Below are positions 33,690 to 45,727 of a stretch of 64,000 nt of DNA, piece after piece. The notes below the pieces were generated by a model that saw nothing but the letters and a program-made list of their open reading frames with translations, was not told the DNA's origin and did no database searches. The translations under genes and the position numbers were made by a program. How positions within the stretch are numbered: the stretch's first letter is position 1; every line of letters starts with the position of its first letter. Source of the DNA: Tricholomella constricta. Lineage: Eukaryota > Basidiomycota > Agaricomycetes > Agaricales > Lyophyllaceae. Location of the stretch: the NCBI GenBank assembly GCA_013368375.1, contig JAACJP010000040.1, positions 186,001 through 250,000 on the forward strand. Reading direction: 5' to 3'.

Positions 33690-36600
33690 TCAAGAACTTG
33701 TGGCGACCAGCACCTCCTTCCGCTGCTCATAAATCTCCTCGTCGATCGTATTCGTCGTCAAGAACCTCCACACATAAACATGCTTTGTCTGACCAAATCG
33801 GACAAGTCGACCGACCGCCTGTGTCTCGCAAGCTTTATAAATCTCCTTCGATGGTGCAAGTAGGGGAGACAGGAAGATTGCATGGTTGGCTGACGTTAGA
33901 TTCGCACCGCTGGCGCTCTCGTCCATGACGTTCAGGAGTAGTACGCGCTCCTTGCTGTTGTTCTGGAACTGCTCCAGATTCTTGCTCTTCTGGTGCGCAG
34001 TGCCTTTAATCTCCAGGTAGTGGATCTTATTGTAAGTGAAAGCCTCGGTAACCTTCTTCATCAAGTCCGGGAACTGCACGAACACAAGAACACGTTCGTC
34101 CTTCTTCACCTTGTTCCTACGAATATCGTCATAAGTAAAGGTCATCAGCTTCAGCAAGAGTCACGAGATTACGAACTTGATCAAGTCCACCACGTCCTCC
34201 AGTTTCTTGCCAAAGTGCTTCCCTTGACCATAACGCGCCTCGTCAACCCCTAAGGTATTCGCCTTGACGACGTTGAGTACACGCGCCGCAGATTTACACG
34301 CCCCGGAGGCAGCATGCACGCACTCCTCCTTCTCTGCGCAAGCCGTTACGCACTCGATGCAACCCATATGCCCACAGGACGAAAGGACAGCCACGTCGTC
34401 CATGGGGATGTTTTCCCGACCACAACTGGGGCAAGAGATGGAAGGTGCTTCCCCGCCTTTTTGGAGATCGCGAACGACTTTGAAATAGCGGAGAGAGCGA
34501 ACACGACCAACGAGTTCCTTTGCCAAACGTCTAATTTCGTGCGTCTTTTCTCGGTGTTCCCACACGAGTTCTTTAACTTTTTCTGTCAGCTTGACCTCTT
34601 GAGGTTTGACCTTGGCCTTGGGGGTAGCGACGCCTACATCGTCAAGCAGCTCGACGATAATTTTGGCCGCCTCGTCGTCTTCGATACCCTCTTGTCCCCG
34701 CGACACACGTATCCACTCGTTGAACATGGACTCCGCACCCGTATTACCAAGGCTCTTTTCTCTCTTCACACCGTCCTTGATTGCTTTGAGAAGATCGGCC
34801 TTACATTCCTCTAGCTGCTTTTGCCGTTCCGCCACGATGACATCGCAAGCCTTCATCGCGTTGTCGTTGGCCGTTTCGAGATCGAAATGTGAGCATCGCT
34901 TCAGAAGAGCTTCTTCGGCTGACCTAGAATAAATAGATTAAAGGTAGTCCTGGAGATTTGCGGACTGGGGACGTACTTGCTGTCTCCTAGAGATTTTGCG
35001 AGACGTTTCTCTCTGTCGCTTTCCGTTTTCTTCCCCCGCTTTATTGTCATGTCCAGGGCGCGCAAGTGGTGCTCAAGTTCCAGGTAGATTGCGCGTTCAG
35101 CGGCAGGTAGTGTAATCTTCTGGATTTTCTCTGTCCAAGGAATTTCGTCAATTTCGGCAATATTCTAGAGAGCCAGAGTGAATAGTGATTATCAAATCGC
35201 AGCAGCATAAAAAATACCTGTCGAACAAAGCGGTCAAGGAACCGTTGACCCAGCTCATGTCTGTGGGCATGCCACTCTAGACTGTGGACTTCTCGGAACG
35301 AGTGGAATCTTTCGACGGCTATTTGGATTTTTTTTAAAACAATCGCTGAAGAGGTACAAGGTACTCACCTGTTTGTTCCCTGCGACGCTTCTTGATCTCG
35401 GCAGACTGGCCTTCTGCATCGTCGTCGACTCCGAGATGCAGGTTCAGGAAGGCAGCGATCGTCTTCAAAGCACCGAAATCGTGAATGGGAGGTGTCCCAG
35501 AAAGAACCCAGTTGCGTTCAGCAGTCAGCCTCGTAACAAGCGAATGGATCTTCCCGTCGAGATAAGTGTACTCGTCGACGACTTTTCGTGCGAAGTGGAA
35601 CATCTCAAAGGGGGGTGCTTTCATATTGGTCCAGTCCTTCTGTACGGACTTCGATCCGAGTTTCCAGGGATCGCTGTCTGCGCGCCTCTGCTTCTTGGCG
35701 GGACGCTCGTCGTCGTCGGCCGCCTTCCGCTTAGTGGCCTTCTTTAACTTTGGAGCGTCCTCGTCGACGTCCATATCGTCACCCTCAGTTTCGTCGTTCG
35801 AACTAATCGTTTCGATTTTCTTCGCCGAGGCCTTGGGACGGGAAATCAGCTTAGGCATTGTCTTCCCATTGGCCTTTGATTTCAAGGTCTTGCCCTTGCC
35901 CTTGGAGTTGGTCGTACTCTCGTCGTCCGAAGAGAAAGTCTCATCTTCCGCATCCGAATGGGACTCCTCCGCAGAGCTTGCTTCGTAGTCCGAGGATGGG
36001 TCCGAATTTCCCTTCGAGCTCCCTTTGGAGAGTCTTTTCTTCGGCGCAGCCCTTTTCGACTTCTTCGGTTTCTCTTCCTCGCTCGTAACGTCATCCGAAT
36101 CGTCGGAAATGATCATGGGTTTTCTGGCAGAAGCGCGTCGTTTCGTTTTTCGAGGTTCGTCAGACTCAACGTCGCTTTGCGGTGGACTTGAGGCTACTGA
36201 AGACGTGATGGACTTCTTCCCGCTCTTGAGGGATTTCCCAGGGGGTAGAGTGTCGATGAATACCTCCACCTTGAGTCCTGAAGGTGAAGCCTTGAAAGGA
36301 GGGGACGGAGTTCCGTTGGCCTCTGCGGTCTCCTTCGACACTCGAGGTTTAGTGTCGGCCTTGACTTGAGCTTTTTCAACAGCTTCACGGTAAGACTTGC
36401 CCTTGAGGCGCTTGGATGGTACAGAAGCAGCGGCGGCGGCGGCTTTTTTCGCTAAAGGAGAAGGTTAATTGTAAATTCGCATGGACAAATATATATCGTA
36501 CCTTCTTCCTCAGCATCCTTAATATGCCTCAGGACTGCGTCGGAGCCGTTGGCTTTCAAGCGGCCTGTTTGTGACTTGAGCGACGCACGGACTTTGTCGA

Positions 36601-39600
36601 GATGAGCGTTGAAATGGCGGCCGTCTTTCGAGGGGAAGTCTCCAACACCGGCAAGGAGTTGAAGGTTATCGAGGTAGACATTGCTCTTGAAGATGTTGGA
36701 AGCCACGACTATGATATCTGCCTCCTGAATTTGGGCAATTGTCACAGAGTTGAGATTCGCGACTGTCGATATCACCTCGACCTTGAAACGCCCCTTGGCG
36801 AACTTTTCGACCTCGGAATTCCACTGCCTGGTCAGATGAGGCGGAACGATGATGAGTGAAGCTTTGACCGAAATTTTTCCAGGAATGTTTCCCAGTTTTT
36901 TGAAATCCTTGTCGACGCTCTTGGACATACAGTCGATCAGAGCCACTGTAACAGCGGTTTTGCCGTATCCGACTTGGTCAGCGAGTACGCCGCCCCGAAG
37001 ATGAACGACCCGCTGGGCACGGCCTTCCGCTCTCCAGCCCAAAGGAGGAAGTGTTGCTTCCGAGATCTCTTCTTCGACAAAAGGCTCGGCATTGTGAGAC
37101 TCCTGATGAATCATCCAGTCCAAAGAGCGCAGTTGCTCCTGCCGCAAGGGGATCTTAAAGGAAGGCGGCTGGCTGTGTTCCTTATCGAGCTTGTTGCTCT
37201 TGATGATAAAAGGCGGAAGGTCAATAGTTGCGGCCGGAGTGTAGTTAGTGTCGATTTTCCAGGCATGCGTGGCCGGTTCGGGTCGATTTTCGGAAGGTAG
37301 GCGCGATGATGCACGATGTACGAGTGAGGGGATATTGACGCCGACTCGAACCGTGCCGATATCGTCCTCATCCAACTTTAGTTGCGTGACGAAAGGGCTT
37401 GGACGTCTTTTGAGCCTACGTTCGTATTCTCCGGCCTGGACAGGATCCTCGACAGGGACTACTTTCTTGCCAACCGTAGTCCATTCTAACTCGGGCGCGG
37501 TAGGAGCACAGCGTTCGCAATTCGTGAAGTCCTCCGGAGCGGCAACTTCCTGCCATTCAGCGAACTTTTCGTCAAAGTGGCGAATTCTTTCTAACAACCA
37601 AGCCAAGGATTTGAACGTGCTGCGTTCATGGATTTTGTCGACCTCCTTCCAGGTTCCTCGCGGCCACTCAACACCTGCCTGACCTCGAAGAGGAACACTG
37701 CAAACGAGAAGCGCATTTGCGTCGCAGCAGGCATCCTCCGAGACAGCGACCTTGAGGATATTTGCGGGCGTTCCGAAGGTGGCTTCTTTACCTAAAGATG
37801 GCTAGTAGAGAAGGTGCATAAGTATATAGTGGTGAGAATGAAACAGAGTATCTATCACCTGCAGTGTCACACTCTCCGTCGGTATCCATTTTGCAGGAAT
37901 GTGGCACTGAACATCCTCTTCGCTGTCCTCGCTTGACTGTCTCCACGAAGAATCAAGTTTGGCGATTATGGGACGAGATTCTCCATATTCGAATCGTCGA
38001 TTACTGATGGAGAATACGAAGCAGTCCTCGGAGTCATCCGTACGATGAGGATCTAAGAGCATGAACACCGGCGGCAGTCCAGCTTCACCGTCGGTAACCC
38101 GTCTCTTGTGGAGAGCACCATTGGCGGTTCCGCACTTCTCGAACAATTCGTAAGTTCCCGAAATATCACGATCGAAGTGCTTGACCTCGTCCCCTGGCAG
38201 CGTAATTTCGAGACTCGAATGGACAAGCTTGTTTCTGAACTCGTCGCTGGTCAGACCAAGGCGTGCTTCCCAAGATGGAACCAGTTCTCCAACGCCCTTG
38301 ACCTTCAAGGACACGGATGTCACGTAAGGAAGGGCGAATTTCCACTGTCCCGAAAGCAAGTCGTCCTTGATTGTAAGCCTCCCAATCGGTGACTCCAGGA
38401 CTCGGCGAATTTTAGCGTTTGCTGGTTCAGAGTCCTCGGGCAAAGCATATAGCCGCCACTCGGGCTGCAAAGGGTGCAAAAGGAGCTCAAGCATCGCGAC
38501 GGGAGAGCGATAGACAGCACTCCAAATTTCCTGCCGCTTGGTCTCGACAAATCGGAGTTCCGATCCTGACGCCCGACAAACTGCTGCGCACCAGCTCGAC
38601 CATCGCTTATCAGGGATCGAGACCTTCGCGTCCTTCCTGAGACCATCGAGTAATTCCTGCGTAACGTTGGACAGGGTAATACACATGGGCAGGGTGGACT
38701 CGAGCTCCTTCACAAAGTCGGACGGGGATAATCTGGGGTTCGATGTAATGTCGATAGTGATTGGATTATGCTCTGGGCGCCCTCCACATTTCTTGCAAGC
38801 GGAGGTACCACAATCGCTGCAACGGAACAGCTCTCTTGTCGTCATGTCCATACGGCCCTCGCAATGACAAAGACGAGCGCTCTTGTCCGCATCAGACAAG
38901 AGTTTGGAAAGGGAAGTGGCGGTGGCGACGGAGAGATCCAATGGCTTGTGGACCAACTGGTCCTCACCCACGATAGTGCGGACAGCACTCTCATCTGGGA
39001 GTACATCTACATCCATTGTTGCTGTTTCGATTTCTTCTGCGCCTGCCTTCGTTTCGTAAGTCTGTACGTCGTTGCCGTCTTTGAGAAGTTTCTTCCCTGA
39101 CACTAAGGCAGCGAGAATGCAGGCACCGACAACGGTGGTAGACATGGCATTCCCTGCAAGGTCGGCCAATTGGTCCTCAGTCTCCCGAGTGAGTAAAAGT
39201 TTGTCGACAGGGAGACCTTGCATCGAGAGGGCTTCAAGGCCGACCATGGGACCGCCCCGATTAGTGATGTACGGAATCATAGATGGCGTCAAGCAAGGGC
39301 ATATGCCAACTTTACCAGAGCCAATTGTTCTGTCTACATTTTGAGAGAGATTCCAGACTTGGCTGCAAGGATGCATTAGAAATTTGCAAGTTATGATGGA
39401 AAATGTTCATTGCTCACGTTTTGTATGAAGGATCGACTCCCTTGCTCGCTGAACGAAGTAAACTGATGTCCATCAAGTCCCAGACTCTCTCTACCTGGCC
39501 GACACCCCAGTCGCCCCAAGCGAAATCAGGCAGCTTACAAAAACCACCTAGACACACTATCAAATCACGTTTACGAATTCGGAACATACGATGCGCACCT

Positions 39601-40776
39601 TCGTCCCAACTGGTTAAGGGACGCTTCGAGCCTAAAGCCTCCTCCAACCGTGCTCGCTGATGTCGTGATTCACAGCGGCCCCAATCAGTACGTCCAGTGC
39701 GGCGATCGAGAGCGTTGTAGCTCTCCCGCACAAGTTTCTGTCGCGCCTGATGAATACGAGGGTCATCGGATGGAAGAAGAAATGCATCTAATGTCGAAGA
39801 GGCAGGTCGTTTAAGTTTGTTCTTCACCCAATCACTCCACACTTCTGGAATCCTTGAGTTCTCCTTGTTAACTGCCACGAGGTAAACCCTCGTCCGCGTG
39901 TGAGGAATATAGTAATGCTTCGTATCCACTCGTTGGAAAGCTGCACTGTACCCGTGCTGTTCGAAGTATGTCTGGACCTTGGCCCAGGGTGCGGAACAGA
40001 CATTTTCCAGGATGACGAGTGGCGGCCTATGCCTATCCACCCAGGTCATCATCCCCCGGAACGTTCTCCCAGATTCACCGTTGGCGTCAATATCTTGCTT
40101 CTGGGTGTTCAGATTGGAATAATCCACACAGGAGGTTCCAGCAATCAGCATGTCGACATCCCCGGGCACTGGCACCAAAGCTCCATAAGCCGTATGTCTA
40201 TAGCAGCGAGATGTAAGTCAAAAAGTAGCTGCTGGGAGACACCACAACCCACGCTTGATCATCGCCAAGTTCGCATACGTCACGGAAGAGAAGGGGAGGC
40301 TGGAAATTCCTCTCAATATAAGCCTGCTTGAAAGGCTCGATTTCGCAAGAAAATACGTGTTCAATATCGAGCTGAATTCCGTGCTGCTCCTCAATAGATT
40401 TCTGTATCAACTCGAGGGCCAGGAGAGGTGATTCCGTGCCGGAACACATTGTCGCCACACGTAGTTTACGGCCAGCAACGTGCTCTGCGACGTCTTTGAT
40501 CTGTGGAATGCGACTGACGAGGTCGGAGAAGATGTCAGGTATGTCATGTATGGGAGGCAGGTCGGAGGCATCTGGTGCAGCAGATTTAATTCCTTTCTTC
40601 GCAGCCACCGGAATATTGTCCATCTCGACATCAGAGTCAGAGTCGTTCGACTCATGGGCGTGTGAGGCGTCATTCGACGCGTCGGGTGCGTCCTCCTTGG
40701 CCTTGGTGTGTCCAAAAAAGCTCGTAATATGTTTCTGGCCTTTGGGGCGCTGTTGCGAAGGTTTCTCCTTCGCCAT
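33690..40776 (-). CDS. DNMT5: DNMT5: cytosine-C5 DNA methyltransferase fused to RING and SNF2 ATPase
   Basis: Maintenance-type CG methyltransferase; the family uses ATP through its SNF2 domain. Nine exons (minus): 40776-40253, 40197-39418, 39362-37859, 37801-36502, 36451-35369, 35318-35218, 35164-34977, 34923-34177, 34116-33690 (2217 aa). A PIP-box-like QKHITSFF lies at residues 14-21. MTase: motif I VATMCSGTES (~110), motif IV GTSCVDYSN with catalytic Cys, LVILENVCSAP, PHTRTRVYL, GNAMSTTVV. SNF2: LADQVGYGKTAV (~1210), DEYTY motif II (~1670) separated by a ~300-residue Ser/Asp/Lys-rich insert. RING (CPSCGREN..CGHMGCIEC, ~1990), then the helicase C-lobe ending VGRLVRFGQTKHVYVW. No chromodomain is seen, unlike Cryptococcus Dnmt5. 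Start ATG 40776 preferred over upstream GTG. Confidence 0.95.
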
Positions 40777-40929
40777 AGTCGTGATGAGGTATGAACGCGA
40801 GGTGACAAATTTGGGTTGAGGGAGGGCGTCACGTTCGCGTGATGTCACAGCGCTCCTTGATGAGCGCCGTCACTTTCGGAGGCCAAGAAATCTCGCTGGC
40901 AGGCAACAGCGTTCGACTTATTTTCGATC
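40777..40929. promoter_or_regulatory. Compact divergent promoter, DNMT5 / PAP2 phosphatase
   Basis: Only 153 bp separate the two start codons, so both promoters must lie here and may overlap. No clear TATA box. Confidence 0.5.
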
Positions 40930-42139
40930 ATGGCTCCCCAACCAACTCTAATAAAAAGACTCTTCGGGCCTGGCGCTCTGGATTGGGCAGATAGATCATA
41001 CCTTATAGATTGGTGTGGAGACTCAATTTTCCTTCACCGAACTTTACTCATGCAATCGCATCTAGGGTTGCTGTAATTGGCATCTGGTTACTCTCGTGGA
41101 TTGCGAAAAAACTTCCCATCTACGAGCGACCTTTTGACTTGAAAGATCCCCTGATAAGCAATCCTCATGGGCTGGATACGTAGGTTACCAACTCCTCTAC
41201 CCGACATCTGACTTGACATACGCCCCCTTTTCCAGAGTCACTTCTACGCTCAACCATAATATCGCTCTCTTCTTGCCCGTCTCTATTTTCGTGGTGGTAG
41301 GCTGCATTAGAGGTTCCGTAATGGAAATACATCACGGTTCCATTGCGGTGTGCGCGGCACGGTGAGTTTACTTGACAGTTATTCGTATCATGCAGGGGGA
41401 AAATAATAGTTTTCAGCGGTCTAGCACGTTTGATCACCGTCCTAGGCAAACATTCTATCGGTATGTCTCTACTTCTACCAGGGCGTCCGGTGCCCTCATC
41501 TAAAATTTGTTCCACAGGTCGTCTACGGCCAGACTTCCTTGCTCGATGTGGTTATGACGAGGCTCTCAAGCTTTGCACAGGGTATGCACACTCATACAGT
41601 CGATTTCTTTGACTGAACATATACCATAGCAAGAAAGAAATTATCATGAGTGGACGAAAATCTTTTCCCTCAGGCCACTCGTCGACGGCTTTTTCGGGAA
41701 TGACGGTCCTAGCTCTCTGGATAGCAGGCCTGACAGCAGCTTGGTGCTTCAATATGCCCACCCCTCCTAGATCCTTGCGATCGAGTAAGTTTGGGAGATT
41801 TATCCTCACCCTTCTCCCCTTGTTTTGGGGCGCGTTTGTGGCCATTTCCCGGGTTGAAGATTATGTGGGTTTTCTCAGTCCTGTCCGATGACAACCGTCT
41901 GACTGTGTTGAGTTCAGCGACATCATAAAGAAGATGTCATTGTAGGCAGCCTCATTGGTATCGTATGCGGGACTGCGTGCTACTTGATTTTCTGGCCCAG
42001 CCCATTCTCCCGAAAGACTTTCGTGGATGGACAAGCTGGTGTACCAAGAGCCTTATACATTGACCCTGATCATGTTGGAAGGTCCGACGTGACCTTCCAG
42101 CTGACCGGGTTAGAAGATCATGAGATAGAGACCGTGTAA
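40930..42139 (+). CDS. PAP2-family lipid phosphate phosphatase (DPP1/LPP-like)
   Basis: Membrane phosphatase acting on diacylglycerol pyrophosphate, phosphatidate or related lipids. Exons 40930-41012, 41066-41179, 41236-41361, 41417-41460, 41518-41581, 41630-41864, 41918-42139 (295 aa). The three catalytic motifs are complete: KHSIGRLRPD, PSGHSS and SRVEDYRHHKEDV. Hydrophobic segments include VAVIGIWLLSWIA, LFLPVSIFVVVGC and GSLIGIVCGTACYLIFW, consistent with about six membrane spans. Tail-to-tail with the CID gene, stops 32 bp apart. Confidence 0.93.
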
Positions 42140-42171
42140 TAATTAACAACGACCATCCTGTCATCACAGTA

Positions 42172-44650
42172 CTACGTGGTCAGTGAGTCCCGAACAAATA
42201 CCCATTTATCTCCTACCCGCTGCATTCGACCGCCCCCGCTCCCACCTTGTGTCTGGCTGGTATCCGTCTGCTCCACCTCCATACCCGAATCTGACCCTCC
42301 CCCAAGAACGATGGCGTCCGTGCCATGATTGCTGTCATGTTGGCCCCAATCTTCCTGAACACTCTGGGCATTGACATGCCCAAAGCCCCCCCGGCCTCTC
42401 GCAAAACCACCCCTCCCCCTTCCCCTCCATGATTGGCCCTTCCACCCATGTCCCTGAGCCGGTGCAGGCGCGATAGCGCTCACAAAGGCAGCCTGCCCAC
42501 CCGACATAACGAACTGCGCGAGTTCCTCCGTCGTGGGTAAATACCCATGAGAGAACTGCCACATTTTTCCAAGTGCATCCCATGACGCGGGCGAGGTAAA
42601 ATCAAATGTCGCTGGGTTGAATTTATCCAAGCCCGATTCCTGCGTTGAGACTGTATTCGAGATAAAGGGTGCACTAGGTGTGCTTGAAGATGTATTCGCA
42701 GCTATCAATGGTGATAATGACATTCGGTCGTGATTACTCGTGAGTGCAGCAGGTGAGGGGTCTACATGATCGACAGATGCTGAGGCGGGGACCGGTGGCG
42801 TCGGTGGTGGTGGTGACTCCGACGCGGCGTGTTTGGGCGGGGGTGTCGGGTCGTCCTCGGGTGACGCGGGCCTGATATCGCGACCAAACTCGTCCTTTCC
42901 AGCATTATCGCCAGTTGTCGGACCAGAAATTCCAGAATCTCGTCCGCTAGGGGCCGTCGGCGCGAAGTTTGGCCTCCGGGGTGGACTATATGGCCTCACA
43001 TCGCGCCTGCCTGCGTGTCTACTCGGAGGGCTCCTCGACCGGCTCCGCCGTCCCCTGTATGAGGGGCTCCTATCATCTCTCTCTCTTTCTCGGTAACGGT
43101 CACGGTCACGGTCATCCCACTTGCCTCGTCCGCGACCGCGGAAGCCGCCTCTAAAGCCTCCTCTAATGCTCGAGCGATGCTCAGGCTGATCATCGTATGG
43201 ATTCACACGGTCTGAGCTCTGAGGCCCGTTAAATCTTCGGTCTTTATGATGAGAGCTAAAAGGTTCCTCTCGGTACGACGACGGTGTAGGAAATGCAGAG
43301 CCTGATTGTGCAGGAGGGGCCTGAGGCGGCGCCAGCTGTGAAGGGGCTGCACTACTCGTTGTCTGTGCTAAAGCTAACTGGTGCAGAACTGCTAGTTGTG
43401 CCGCATCAAGTCCAGCAGCGACATCTGTATTTGCTGTTGTTTGCCTGTACAATGGAATTAGCTTGATCGCAAGTGATGAGGGACGACGACTCACGTAGGT
43501 ATAACCGCTGCGTTGGCGGCCTGTGCCAGCAATGCCAACAGTGTCGCTTGGGCATCCATTGCGGGAGTTACAGGGCTTGCCGCCGCTGCGGCTGGCGGGG
43601 TTGGTGTTAGGGCGACAGACTGAAGGGCAGCCGTTCTTGGGTCGGACGTTGTCAACGGTTTCATTTCGAGCACTGATACAAAACAACACGCGGTATTTCA
43701 GTTGCGTTCTCATGTCACAAGTTTGAGGAATGCAAAGAAAAAATAACTGGATTATACAGGCAGGGGAAATACTTAGCGAACATGTCAGAACTGGATATGC
43801 ACCTTTTTCCGTCCCCTTCACCACCTCCGTTAGCCGCGACAGTATTACGGAGGGAAAAGTGGTTCCCTTCACCCATATATCAAGAATTTTCTGCGTTTTT
43901 TCCTGTAATGCAAATAGACGGTAAAGCAAGTCAGGAAAACCTCTATCGTACTGGTGCAGAAGACATAAACGGTCATGTGATGGTACACGGTCCGCTTGTT
44001 CAGGGAAGGCCAAACGAGTGAGACCCCAGAGATCGCGACTCGGCAACTCGGATGATACAAGTCATCAGCCAGGAAAAGTTGGAGGTCGGCAAGTTCATCG
44101 GCGAAATGGGAAGCCAGTTTAATTATCGCCGGACGTCCATGTCCAGCAAGATGTCAGTAAATGGAGTAAAGCAACTAACCTTCGCTTCGGGGCTGCCAAC
44201 GGTGATCATGTCCTGGAAGAGGCCTTCAAGTACGCCCTCAATTTTGAGCAGAAACGTCGCAGAATTCCCGTTAGTTGAATTGATGTCGCCAGTTATGCCC
44301 TGTTTGTTAACCTGGTGCCTAGCAGCCCTGGAGAGCGCATCAAAGACGTATAGACTAGAGACCTTCGCGGCAGGTGGCAGGGACTTGTGTGTCCGGTAGA
44401 GAATCGACACTAGTTGTGTATCATGCTGCAAGGGGAAAATCAAATCGTTATAATGGCATGGCGAACATGACTTTAGCTTATAGACGGACCTCCATTGATT
44501 TGAGTGCGATTTCTGTCAATTTCGACATCTTTGAAGCAGATAATCGCTTCGCGTGCACCACCTCCTTTAAAATCGACGCAAACTCCTGGACAGAAAATTA
44601 GGCGAAACCTTTTCAAAAAACGGGGGGATACGCACATCCAGGGAGGTCAT
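42172..44650 (-). CDS. CID-domain RNA-processing protein (Nrd1/Seb1/SCAF-like)
   Basis: Binds the RNA polymerase II C-terminal domain through an N-terminal CID. Exons (minus): 44650-44636, 44585-44490, 44425-44180, 43902-43803, 43672-43495, 43444-42172 (635 aa). CID blocks: ASILKEVVHAKRLSASKM, LVSILYRTHKSLPP, SLYVFDALSRAARHQ, GLFQDM and KILDIWVKGTTFP. After it come an Ala/Gln-rich linker, an RGGFRGGFRGRGRG box, an Arg/Asp/Ser segment (RSRSRSPPSRH) and a C-terminal RGRGRGGFARGRGGF. No RRM is visible, although Nrd1 and Seb1 have one. Intron 3 (277 bp) and intron 4 (130 bp) are long for this locus, and an alternative reading through parts of them stays open. Confidence 0.82.
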
Positions 44651-44803
44651 GGTGCACGGTTGGAAGGGGTATAGAGGGCCAGGAGAACCAAAAACGTAAT
44701 GAGAAAGGTGAAGAGAGAACCACAGATGTTTGCCTTTGTTGTGGATCGGCATGTCCTGGTCTGTGCGCCCGGCTCCCACAACCATTCACAACGACCTCGG
44801 CGG
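44651..44803. promoter_or_regulatory. Compact divergent promoter, CID gene / PET117
   Basis: 153 bp between the start codons of two divergent genes. No TATA box evident. Confidence 0.5.
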
Positions 44804-45095
44804 ATGCAAAATAAAGGAGCAAAGCTGACGCTCCTTGGAGCCGTCCTGGTATCATCTCTCACGATATGGGCCGTCCATTTCCAGCAGGACCAAGAGCGTG
44901 AGGTCCGTATTGCCAGCTCTATCAGCTTCGGAACTCTCCGCTCATTTACCTCTCCAGAATATGTACAAAGGTGTGCTTCGGGACGATGAACGAAGACGCG
45001 AAAAGATGCGGCAAAGAGAACAAGAACTAGAGGAGTCGAGGAAAAAGCGAGAACTCTATGAACGCGTCCAGGCAGTTGAACGGGCCGCTGATTGA
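44804..45095 (+). CDS. PET117: PET117, cytochrome c oxidase assembly factor
   Basis: Small mitochondrial protein needed for heme a synthesis and complex IV assembly. Exons 44804-44902 and 44958-45095 (78 aa). An N-terminal hydrophobic anchor (LTLLGAVLVSSLTIWAVHF) is followed by QQDQEREN, MYKGVLRDDERRREKM and a charged coiled-coil-like tail (RQREQELEESRKKRELYERV), the usual length and layout for the family. Confidence 0.93.
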
Positions 45096-45727
45096 TTCGC
45101 TCGGAGTCGACCTGTGAGTTCCATTTCCACTTAACGAAGGCACCTCGTGCTCAGATTCTTCACTATACACCTAGAGAAGCAAGCAGTTCCTTCCATTTCC
45201 TCTAGATAACAGCGCCGAGATGGATAACACCATGCTCGATCTGTCCATACCATGCGCCACGGTCAGTCTTCTTCAAGCACACGCGTACTCAGGATACCTG
45301 GTGGAAGACTTCAAGCTCATTGCGACACCTAGTTCACTTAACCCTCATATTTTTGTTGCCTCTTTGCAGTTCCCTCATCTGTGGAGGCGTAATAATATAG
45401 AATGGCCATTTTAGATCTTCGGGTAATCATATCCAGTTCGGTAGTGAGCGAAATTGAGGTTTGTGAAAATTGTGAGGATGCTTCAATCAATCGCGTGTAG
45501 CTCTATTTATAGATGTGACTTTGAGAGCTTATAAGTACTGGAGTGGTTAACTCGTGAGCTCGAGTAAGCAACGAGTAAGTACGACACGATACAAGTCGAT
45601 GAAGGCTCGCCTAAAAGTTTTACCGGCCCGAACAAGGCGTGCCTGAATCGCCCTGCGCAGAACCCCACACCGAGGTCCGCCAACTTCTACAACTCCCTCA
45701 ACCAACAGAAACATTTAGGCAAGGAAA
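45096..45727. other. Intergenic, no gene seen
   Basis: About 630 bp between PET117 and the first aminotransferase. A 64-codon frame at 45220 has no recognisable features. Confidence 0.45.

Noticed and set aside
42172..44046. One continuous 624-codon frame as a single exon for the CID protein
   Set aside because: It lacks the CID N-terminal half and reads through intron sequence; splicing restores a complete CID and an in-frame linker.
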